DNA of 64,000 nt from Dasypus novemcinctus (lineage: Eukaryota; Chordata; Mammalia; Cingulata; Dasypodidae). The notes under the pieces were generated by a model. That model worked only from the letters and a program-made list of their open reading frames with translations, did not search any database and was not told where the DNA came from. The stretch lies in assembly GCF_030445035.2 (NCBI RefSeq), contig NC_080685.1, positions 113,448,432 through 113,512,431 of the forward strand. Reading direction: 5' to 3'. The position numbers and the translations under genes are program-made. Shown here one piece after another: positions 54,476 to 64,000 of the stretch (the stretch's first letter is position 1; every line of letters starts with the position of its first letter).

Positions 54476-55930
54476 GAATATTGAATTCCCATCCTGGGAA
54501 GTCTGCTACATTCTCTAGTAGAGCAGCAAGAATCCCCCAAGAACATCACAGTGCCTAGTAAGGTTGGACAGGCCATCACACCAGGCCCCTTGATATTGAT
54601 GGTTATACTTATGGACCCTTTCTATTGAAATCCAGACTCAGTCTAGTATTATATATTGCCTAAGAGTTACCTCCTGAAAGCTTCCTTTTCTATTGAAATC
54701 CAAACTCAGTCTGGTATTATATATTGCCTAAGAGTTACCTCCTGAAAGTCTCCTTGTTGCTCAAATGTGGCCTTTCTCTAAGCCAAATTCAGCATGTAAA
54801 TGTGCTACATTCCCCCTAGTGTGGGACATGACTCCCAGGTATGAGCCACCCTCGCACCAAGGGATTACTACCAAGCACAGACTAGTGATAAACTTGAAAA
54901 AAAGACCTTGACCAAGAGGAGTTCATATTAAATACAAATGAAGTTAATTACAGAGTTTATGCTTATGCTTGTATAGGCAGGTCAGCAGGATCTGATTGAC
55001 TGCTACAGTAAATGGTTCCTCAAACCATGTGGCTCCTCAGGGCTCTAGAGATATCTAAACACTGTAGGAACAGCAGACGATCTCAGGAATTTGCCCTTCC
55101 TTTGGAACACATGCTCCCAGTGAAACAATGCTACACTCAATTACACTTTCCCTACACATGGCTCTTCTGCCCCTTTAATTTGAACCTAGAATTAGCTATA
55201 TACTTGCTAAATATATATCCTAAATATTTAAATATTTGGTCTGTTCATATGTCACTTGAACCCTAAATCTCAGCAGAGTTTTAACATTTACTTAACAATT
55301 CTTTGGACTTAATAGGACAACTAACAAAAGGTTAATAATGGAAAATGCCCATTCTAGGAAGCAGAAAGTGTCTGAAACTGCAGGTAATACAGTTAAATCC
55401 ATCATCCCCATGGGATTTAATCCCTGTCCCAGTCAGAGGCAGGGTGGGCATTACCATTCCAAAATTCTCAAGATTGTGAGTGAAAAACATAAGGGTGTAA
55501 AAGCAAATATGGACTAAAGTAAACTAATTATTATTCAATTAATGAATGAACTTGCATTATCGATATAAAGGCAGGTGCCACTATCAGTTCTGAGGAGAGG
55601 GAGAGGGAAGAATAAGTGCAACATGTGGGCATTTTGGGGGCACTGGAATTGTCCTGCATGACATTGCAATGTTGAAAACAGGCCATCATATATTTTGTCA
55701 AAACCTATAAAATTGTTCAGACAAAAAAAATTGCTCAGTGCAAAGTGTAAACTATAATGTAAACTATAGTCCTTGGTTTGTACAATGCTTCAGTATGTGT
55801 TCACCAACTGTAACAAATGTGCCCCACTAAAATAGATGGTGTTAATGAGGGAAGTGGGGGATCAGGAGGGTATATGAGAATCTCTTATTATTTTTTATGT
55901 AACATTTATGTAATCTAAAACGTCTTTTTA
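54476..55930 (+). mobile_element. Second L1 3' UTR fragment with internal duplication
   Basis: Homologous to 34700-36915 of the chimera (CCTAAGAGTTACCTCC, GTGTGGGACATGACTCCCAGG, GCCACTATCAGTTCTGAGG). A 68-bp segment is duplicated in tandem at 54620-54687 and 54688-54755. Confidence 0.75.
54620..54755. repeat. 68-bp tandem duplication
   Basis: TTCTATTGAAATCC..GTTACCTCCTGAAAG twice, with about four differences. Confidence 0.85.
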
Positions 55931-55934
55931 CAAA

Positions 55935-57200
55935 AAGTAGTTTGGAAAATAAAAGATACCATGCAGCTCAACAATAAAAATAAAGCTACCCAATTTAAAA
56001 AAATGGACCAAAGAGTTGAGGAGACAATTGTACAGAGAAGAGATACAAGTGAAGAGATACAAGTGAAGAAGTACATGAAAAAACACTCAGCGTCACTAGC
56101 AATTGGGGAAATGTAGGTCAGAACTACAATGGAAAAACATTTCATACCTATTACAGTGGGCACTATTAAAAAGCTGGAAAACTGTAAGTGTTGGAGAGGA
56201 TGTGGAGAGCTAGGACACTTATTCACTATCAGTGGGAATGTGGAATGGTGGGGCCACTGTGGAGGCCTGTTTGGCAGTTCCTAAGACATTTGAATATAGA
56301 CTTGCTATGCGATCTGGCAATATAATTACAAGGCACATACTAGAAAGAACTGAGAGCAGTGGCATGAGCAAACATTTGCATACCAATGTTCACAGCAGCA
56401 TTTTTCATGACTGCGAAAGAAGGAAGCAACACTCGTATCCATCAACTGAGGAATGGATAAACAAATTGTGGTGTATGCACATGATGGAATATTATACAGT
56501 GTTAAGAAGAAATGAATTCACGAAGCATATGACAACATGGATAAAACTGAAGGACCTTATGTTGAGTGGGGAAAGCCAGACACAAAAAGACAAATACTGT
56601 ATGATTGTGCTTTATGAAATAAATATATTGTGTGAACTCATAGAGCTAATAATAAGAATGTAGGCCAACTGAAAATAGAAGGCATGTAAAGATCAGAAAG
56701 CTGAGGATTAATCTGTGCAAAATTGGTAGAAACTTGAAAATCTTTAAAAATGAATAACAATAGGAAAACACACATAGTTTTTGTAATTAGCAGAAATATT
56801 TTAAGTTATGACAGTAGTTGAAAGGGTAAGTATAAGGTCATGTATATTACTAGAAGGAAAGCTAAAAAATGTAATGTGGGACTGTATAACATAGTGAAGC
56901 CTCATGTGAAATATGAATATGGGTGATATTGCATATATAAGCCTGTTTTTAAAAAATAATTTCAAATAAACTAGAGATACAGAAACAGAATAGCAGCTAT
57001 GTATAGCAGGTGAAGCATAGAGAGACTGAGGGGTGATGTTTTTTTGTTTGCTTTTGTTTATTATTATTTTTGCAATAATGAATATGGTCTAAGAATGATT
57101 GAAATGGTGAATACACAATTATGTGATTATAATGAATACCATAGATTGTACATGTAGGAGGTGTTTTTGCTTTATTAATATGCATACATATAATTGATTA
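55935..57200 (+). mobile_element. Old L1 ORF2 end and 3' UTR
   Basis: ORF2 C-terminal region (AGTGTTGGAGAGGATGTGG, ATGGAATATTATACAGTG) to about 56640, then an older 3' UTR (TGAATACACAATTATGTGATTATAATG). 5' truncated. The frame at 56232-56663 is part of this remnant. Confidence 0.7.
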
Positions 57201-57239
57201 GTTAAAAAAATTCAAGCAAGGGACTCATTAATGGAGCTT

Positions 57240-57780
57240 AGATTTTTTTCCAAGGGGTGGGTTTAAAGAGAAACCTAAAGGCAATTTTTCTCCTTGCAAT
57301 TTCCTGGCAAGCCAGCAGGTGACCCTTGCTGACAAACCTTTCCATGGATTTGTTTCTTTCAACCTCCGCTTTCCTGGGTTTCTTGTCTGGTCAGATCTGA
57401 GTTTCAAAGTGGGCTCTGCTGGCTGAATTCACTGAAGAAAAGCCCTCTGACTCACACTCCCTCTTGCCTTGTAACAAATGACTGGCAAGAAGATGTCTGT
57501 TACCCTTTCAGTCTGCTCCTGTGAGCCAGGGTTTCTATCCAGGCTTGAGGCTGTGGAATGGGTGCCCTTCCCAGGTGCTGTGAGCGTTTAGTACCTCATC
57601 TTTTTTGTTTTGGGTTCTTCATCTATCTGTCCCTTGCCCTCATAGGATTTGGATAGAACTGTCCTGGCCTGCTAACTCCTAATGCATGTCCCTTGGATAG
57701 CATCTGGCCCTTTTTCCATTGTTTTTATGAGAGAGTTGAGTCCTGACTGCCTGCTCTGATGCCATCTTCCCAAAACGCCC
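57240..57780 (-). mobile_element. Orphan L1 5' UTR-like piece
   Basis: On the minus strand it begins GGGAAGATGGCATCAGAGC, the AAGATGG motif of L1 5' ends, and continues with CATAAAAACAATGGAAAAAG, similar in style to older L1 5' UTRs. No ORF1 or ORF2 follows it. Assignment is moderate. Confidence 0.45.
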
Positions 57781-58199
57781 TCTCCCTTTGAGCTTTTGAA
57801 CATTCTTCAATCTTCAAGATTCAGGGTGCTGTCCACTCTACTTCAAATGGATTAAGTGCCATCATTGGGAGGGGATGAGGAGGTACAATTCTGTAACTTG
57901 AAGTTTTTGGGAGACAGATTGTACAATAAGGTTAAGTACTTAGAGTTCAGAAAAGGAGCAATAAGAATACAAGAGTGAAGGTTCTGATTAAAAGGATAAC
58001 CATGAATGTTTTAGATCATAATTTTTAAGGGTTGTCCAGAGGTCATTGGCCAAGGGCTTGTGAAAACCATGAAGCCAGGAAACTTGATTGTTAACTTTTC
58101 TTATGTTTAGTTCTATTTGTCCAGAAGCATTTGCCCATGAATAAAAAAAGATATTGAAGAAAACACAAACTACTTATTCAGCTAGTAGAAAGTGTAGAG
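57781..58199. other. Possible ERV interior, unresolved
   Basis: Lies next to the ERV pol remnant and may be part of it, but shows no readable motif. Confidence 0.3.
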
Positions 58200-58673
58200 C
58201 CATCCATTTATCTAGAATAACCCCGCTACAAATTCTAGGGGGAACTGAATTTGCTTTAATGTATTTTTAGTAGCTATAGCTACATGTTCTGTTTGGGAGG
58301 GCAAGTGCCAGAGCAGTTAATAGTATTTCTTTGATTGTGTGATACGACTGATGATTTGACAGTCATCATTGACTTTTCCTTTATGCACTGCATGCAGAGG
58401 TTTAGCTATAAGTTCAAAATTGGAGATCCAGATACTGCAGAACATAGCCATTCTCATTAAACACCAGTGCTGTTTCCTAGTAGTTAGCCCAGCCATGCTA
58501 ACAAATGCCTCTTCTGTCTGGTAAAACATTTCTTTGCCATTCTGATAATTCAAACCCTATGTGTCTTTCTATCAGCTCTAAGATTTAGTCCTTATTCTTG
58601 GACATTGGTCTGCTAGGAAGTTCAGAGTTGGAATGGTATTTTATCCAAATATTCCTTGGTTTTACTGGTGATT

Positions 58674-58687
58674 AAGAGGCTGTTTAT
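58674..58687. repeat. TSD of the L1 tail, left copy
   Basis: AAGAGGCTGTTTAT, identical to 59087-59100. Confidence 0.9.
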
Positions 58688-59086
58688 TAGTAATCAAAGA
58701 AAAGAAGAAAATGTGGCATTGGTGTGGAGAAAGTGGCCATGGTCGCTGCTGGGTCTGGGGAATAGGAGGAAGAAATGAGATGTGGAGGCATTTTTGGGAC
58801 TTGGAGTTGTCCTGGGTGATGCTGCAGGGACAGTTACTGGACATTGTATGTCCTCCCTTGACCCACTGGGTGGAACGTGGGAGAGTGAGGGCTATGATGT
58901 GGATCATTGACCATGATGTGCAGTGGTGCTCAGAGATGTATTCACCAAATGCAATGAATGTCTCATGATGATGGAGGAGATTGTTGCTATGGGAGGAGGA
59001 GTGGGGTGAGGGGGTTGGGGGGTATATTGGGACCTCATATTTTTTTAATGTAATATTTAAAAAATAGACAAAAAAAGTTTAAAAAA
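58688..59086 (+). mobile_element. Very short L1 insertion (3' UTR only)
   Basis: About 400 bp of L1 3' end (GGGACTTGGAGTTGTCCTGG, TGCAGGGACAGTTACTGG) with an A-rich end and a perfect 14-bp TSD, so it is a strongly 5'-truncated retrotransposition event rather than a broken remnant. Confidence 0.9.
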
Positions 59087-59100
59087 AAGAGGCTGTTTAT
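59087..59100. repeat. TSD of the L1 tail, right copy
   Basis: Matches 58674-58687. Confidence 0.9.
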
Positions 59101-59830
59101 GTACTATAGTATAATAGAACTCCATCCTGTAGTTGTAATTCTCTCAAATCTTTAGACAGTAATTCTATAAGTAAGAGTGAGGGCATTTGTAAATTCTTGT
59201 TGAAGGACAGTCCAGCAATATTGCTGTTTTCTATTGGTTTTAGGATCCCACACTGAAAAGCAAACCATTCTTGAGAATCTGGACTCAGAGGTATATAGTA
59301 AGAATTATCTTTTAGGTCAAATACCATGAACAAATAGAGGTTTCTGGATAAAGTGGTGAGTGATGTGTAGGGATTTGGTACCACCAAGTGAATGTCTTTC
59401 ACTGTGTGATTAATGACCCTCAAGACCTCTATAAATCAGTGCTTGGTGCCAGTTTTCTGAATGGGCAAGATGGGAGTGTTTTAGGGAGATTGGCAAGGCT
59501 CTATGCCTTTCCTGGCCTTTATTTTTAAGAGTTTATTTTTTTGTTGTTGTTGTTTTCACATCGGGGTAAATTTTACCTTAATTGGTTTAGTAGTTTTGTC
59601 TCTTTCCAGCATTCCATAAGTCCATACTTCTCATTTCACTTTCAGGAAAATATCTTCTAGGATCTCTATTTGGGTTTCTCCTTCTATTTGTAATAAGGCA
59701 GCTTGAAGCTTGTATGCATGAATGGGAAATTTTCAATATTTACTCTTTCTGGGCAGAAAGTCACCTGAAAATTTAGTTTGGTTAATAAATCCCATCCAAA
59801 CAATGACACAGGAATTCAGGCATATAAAGG

Positions 59831-62776
59831 TAGTAATATGTGCTTATATGTGATTGAGTGCAAAATCATTCCACATGCTATTCTACTACAAACAAGGACC
59901 CCTGGGTGATGTTCTTTCTTTCTGGGGAAGCCAAGATGCATCATTATGGTCTGGTAATTCTTGGACAAATTGAGTGGTGTAAAAATTTTGAAAACACATA
60001 TTAAGTGATACAATAGGAAATATTTCCCTCCAGTTTAGTTGAGGGAAAAGGTTAAAGCACTAAAGAGTATTAATTATTCCATGGTTTACTCATAAACTGC
60101 AATATATAGGAAAAACAAGGACAATCACGGAAGAGAAATTGTCATAGCCTTTTGGTGACCCTTTTCCTTCAGGAAAAGTATTTTCTCATATAATTTGGTT
60201 GCCTCTGACTTATCCCTTTCTAAGTATTTCAGTCATGTGTCAATCAGTCCAATTTTGAAATTGTAATTTGCAAAAGAAGCTCTTGTGAAGGCACTATACC
60301 TGGCAAATTGTGTTTCCTTTTGGGTTGTCAGCTATATCTAATGTCCTAGCACTCCACACTTCATTTCCTCATCCTACAGCTTCCTGAAGAATTACTTCAA
60401 TATAGGCAAATTTCACTTTCTTATTGGAAGATTGGGGATACAGTTTGCTAAAGAGCAGCAGCAGAGGAGTTGATTTTTTCCTTCATAGAGGGGCCCTTCA
60501 CATACATTTCCTATCACTACAGCCAGCCTTATACATAACCCTTAGTCACAGCATCTATAATCGGGTCTCAACCACTGCCTGAGTTACAATAATTGGTTGG
60601 GATAGTAAAGTAGGTAGTTACAATTACTTGTCTTAATGAGGAGGGCAAGACCAATATACTCTCCTGTCATATTATTCATAGGGTTGGCATCAGAGAGTTG
60701 CTATATGGAGCCATCTTGACTTTGTCATTCAAGGGATCCATAGTAAGAGGCTGGGTGGAAGAAGCACTAAATTTTCCCTGGTTTTACTATAACAACTCCC
60801 AGGGTCTCACAGATGCAGATTAACTGTACATTTCCACAGGTATATTAACCTGCTCACCACGAATGATGAGTTAATACCTACAAGAATAAAGGCCTTTCCT
60901 TGACCATGTTGTGTCCCAATCCTCCTCCTTTCAGGTGTGCTTGCTTGAATAATTGCTCTGCCAGCCTGACTTCCTCCTCACTAAAGTGCCCGAGATTTAT
61001 TCAAAACACAGGGATGTACTATATTTCCCTAACAAATTTCCTAAAAGCTACCGAGTGACTGAATGATAGAAAACAACACATTATAACTTAGTGAACTTCT
61101 GTATGTCTACATAAGTGTGGCCAGCTACCCCCTCTAAACTATTCTTGCATCTTGTAAAATAAAATAATATTGCTAGATGCATAGTTTTGAGCATATTGCA
61201 TTCAGAGCACTGATTTTAATAACCAAAATATTTATTGGAGCAGGGAAGATGTTTGCAAGTAACAAAAAATTCTAAGTCAGAGGGAAGGAAATATTTTGCT
61301 GACTCAGAGAAACCTGCAAGAGTTTCAGAAAGCAAATCACAGGCCTCCATGCTGAACAGCACTCAAATCAGATTGCTATTCTCTCCCTTTATCTGCTGTT
61401 GGCTTCTTTCTATCTAGGAAAAATGTTTTCCATCTATAAGGAGGAATACATGTAGTGATGTATTTGGCAATAACCTCTAGCAACTGTAGCAAACATAAAC
61501 TAACTTGATTCCATATTCCACCTTGGAAAAGTTCAGTTAAGGAAACTATCTGGTCTAGCTTTTGGGAGTTGTCCTTCCCTGCAACAAATATCTGGATTCA
61601 GAAGAGGTGACCACCTAGAATCATATTAGGAAACAGGCTTAAATTTAAGGTGAACACAGTCTTCTTATCTGGAACAATTTGGAAAAGGGAAGGATGTGCT
61701 GTTCATAGTTATTCTGGAATAATAGATACATAAATTGTACCATGCTGATTGTATTGAGTGAGCAGCCTCTCACCTTAGAACAATGTGAGGCATGCTACTT
61801 CTTACTTTAATCCCTTATTAGAAACAAATACTATACTCCCATTTCTCTGTTATTTACAATTTTTTTAACTTTCTTTAATTTTGTCTAGTTAAATTGAATT
61901 AAGTAAGCCTCCTTTGTCATATAATGATAATAGTGAATTTCTAGTGCCTATTATGAAAAATTCAAGTTTACTTTATACCAATGGAGCATGCATTTTAATT
62001 TTTTAAAATGATAACTCTTACTATTACTCCAACTGTGATAGCAGTTTCTTTCCTTCCCCTCCCATATGGTCCATGCCCTGTTCTGCCATGTTTTATTCCC
62101 TGGAAGATGACCTATAGGAATTTCATCTTTCAGGGTCCCTTCCCCCTGCTTCCTTTTTGGTTTGGATTAGCAGGCATAACAGGCACTGGTAGAGTAAATG
62201 ACGTAGGAAGAGAGAGAAGTTACAGCATTAATCCACCTTGTTCCATTCTTGCTTGGGTGGCCTATGGCATTTCTATGCAAACCCTCAACTATCAGATACA
62301 CAAAATGACCAAATCAGTGAGTGTTATTCATCTTTTCTTCACTGAAGCACTGGTGCTTGTTCAGTGAGCCCACTGAAATGTAGACATGGGGCAGTGATAA
62401 AAGCCATGAATGTACTCAACCATAGTTTATCCCCTGTTACCAATTTAATAGTTCACCAGCCTACAGCAAAGGCCAATGTTCAGCAACAGAAATGGCTCTA
62501 TTCTCTGGGTGCCCCGGTCATCCTCAATGACAGTGGTTGGTCCTTATGGGCAACTAGCCTTTATCATCTGTATAAAACTAACAAGAAGACATGACACACA
62601 TGACCTTTGAAAAAGGAACTAATTTTATGGTAATGAAAGCATGGGAAAGATCTTACCTCATTTAATTCACACTTATTGTCATTTCATCTGGCAGCAACCA
62701 GGCTGGCAGAATGGTGGAATTAAGGCTTGGTTGTGGTGTCAATCACACTGTGATGCTTGGATAATATACAGAGTTC
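59831..62776. other. AT-rich DNA, no supported feature
   Basis: The part adjacent to 59830 may be gag/leader of the ERV remnant, but no motif is readable. A plus-strand open frame at 62008-62367 has a hydrophobic stretch (LLPFWFGLAGITGTG) faintly reminiscent of an ERV fusion peptide; this alone is not enough for a call. Confidence 0.4.
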
Positions 62777-64000
62777 AGTAGGTACTTTATTTATTTATTT
62801 TTAAAAATTTTTTAATTCATTTTTTAAAAATATTACATTCAAAAAATATGAGGTCCCATTCAACCCCACCACCCCTACCCCACCACTCCCCCCACAGCAA
62901 CACTCTCTCCCATCATCATGACACATCCATTGCATTTGGTAAGTATATCTCTGGGCATCGCTGCACCTCATGGTCAATGGTCCACATCATAGCCCATACT
63001 CTCTCACGTTCCATCCAGTGGGCCCTGAGAGGATCTACAATGTCCAGTAATTGTCCCTGAAGCACCACCCAGGACAACTCCAAGTCCCAGAAACGCCTCC
63101 ACATCTCATCTCTTCCTCCCATTCCCCGCACCCAGCAGCCACCATGGCCACTTTTCCCACACCAATGCCACATTTTCTCTGTGGACCTTGGATTGGTTGT
63201 GTCCATTGCACATCTGTGTCAAGAGGAGGCTTAGACTCCACATGGATACTGGATGCAATCCTTCTGCTTTCAGTTGTAGGCACTCTAGGCTCCATGGTGT
63301 GGTGGTTGATATTCTTCAACTCCATATTAGCTGAGTGGGGTAAGTCCAATAAGTCAGAGTGTAGGAGTTGAAGTCTGTTGAGGCTCAGGGCCTGGCTATC
63401 ATATTGTCAGTCCAGAGATTCAAATCCCCTAGATATATCTTAAGCCCCAACTCCAACTACAATTCCAGTAAAGTAGCATGAAAGTCTTATGAAAAGAGAT
63501 CCCATCTGTGTCCAGCTCCATCATGCAGAAACACCAGCTCCAAAGAAGGGCCAACTGACATGGCAGTGAACCCCATCTGCCATGACCATAGAACCTGTGG
63601 GTCTCTTTAGCCCTCAAAAGAACCAATATCTGGGGTTGTATCTACTTTATCTGTCTCTGAGACTCTGCTCAGGTGTGCATAAGGGCAATCCTTCTGACAA
63701 CCTCCAGACTCTTTTTTAGAGATGCATAGCCATATAAACTCATTTCTCCTTTCTATTTCCCCCTTACATTAGGTCAAACAGCATTTTAAACTCCTGTTAT
63801 TATATGTAGACAGGGATATTCTGCTGGTCCACGTTGAACCTTTAATTCAAGGTCATTTTCTAGTTGCATCATCAGCTGGTACTTGGTAGTGATCCCTTGG
63901 TGCCAGGGAGGCTCATCCCCAGGTGTCATGTCCCACGCTGGGGGGAATGTGTTGCATTTACATGCTGAGTTTGGCTTCGAGACTGGCCACATTTGAGTAA
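62777..64000 (-). mobile_element. L1 3' UTR, continues beyond the window
   Basis: Begins with T-rich sequence (the A tail of a minus-strand L1) and matches 2410-3630 closely, same strand: CATCATCATGACACATCC, CCCACGCTGGGGGGAA, GAGTTTGGCTTCGAGACTGG. The element presumably continues to the right past 64000. Confidence 0.85.

Larger units (their letters stand above)
58200..59830 (-). pseudogene. Class I ERV pol remnant (protease end to RT), split by L1
   Basis: On the minus strand, 59830-59750 reads FGWDLLTKLNF, like the end of a gammaretroviral protease. 59460-59097 reads the RT fingers and palm: PIQKTGTKH, VPNPYTSLTTLSRNL, VFDLKDNSYYIPL. The catalytic Asp context FDLKD is kept. 58553-58317 reads FCSIWISNFELIAKPLHAV, like the RT connection. 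It is interrupted at 58688-59086 by an L1 tail with its own TSD. Stops and frameshifts are frequent. Whether it belongs to the same family as the ERV at 37670-44578 is unknown. Confidence 0.7.

Noticed and set aside
62008..62367. Possible env transmembrane fragment on the plus strand
   Set aside because: Only one hydrophobic stretch is suggestive; no flanking ERV motif on that strand supports it.

Overview
This window is a transposable-element-rich stretch of mammalian genomic DNA, with no host protein-coding gene that I can support. The organism is most likely a xenarthran, probably an armadillo. Evidence for this is the many tRNA-derived SINEs with armadillo (DAS)-like architecture (a tRNA-Ala-like head with a GTAGCTCAG-type A box and GGTTCAATCCC-type B box, often dimeric) together with L1 elements that have unusually long 3' UTRs. 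Species assignment is inference.

Layout. 1-2391: GC-rich sequence, a SINE pair and old antisense L1. 2392-12911: a full-length L1 on the minus strand with a 15-bp target-site duplication (TSD), an intact ORF1, a broken ORF2, a GC-rich 5' UTR with internal tandem monomers and a roughly 2.8-kb 3' UTR. A solo betaretrovirus-like LTR (4864-5841) lies inside its 3' UTR. 12912-19795: old L1, L2, hAT (MER20-like) and SINE copies separated by unannotated DNA. 19925-28262: a minus-strand endogenous retrovirus of the same LTR family, with both LTRs, a tRNA-Lys-type primer site, gag, pro, pol, a polypurine tract and an env reduced to a leader and a transmembrane-type remnant. It is flanked by a 6-bp TSD and sits inside an older SINE. 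28269-32157: SINE units, MIR, L2 and old L1. 32171-37347: a U6 snRNA/L1 chimeric retrotransposon with its own TSD, carrying two later SINE insertions. 37670-44578: a decayed minus-strand gammaretrovirus-like ERV with two LTRs, a polypurine tract and a zinc-knuckle remnant, itself invaded by SINEs and L1. 45145-46095: two nested LTR-like sequences. 47795-57200: several plus-strand L1 pieces, one containing an MLT2-like ERVL solo LTR. 57240-59830: an orphan L1 5'-UTR-like piece and an ERV pol remnant split by an L1 tail. 62777-64000: another L1 3' UTR running off the window.

The value of the window lies in its nesting. At least eight insertion events can be ordered and tested from TSDs visible in the sequence. 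The provirus is the most gene-rich object. Its RNase H and integrase catalytic residues, protease DSG and RT YMDD are all readable, but frame breaks in gag and pol and loss of most of env make it defective as sequenced. I found no CRISPR array, functional RNA gene or host operon-like structure.
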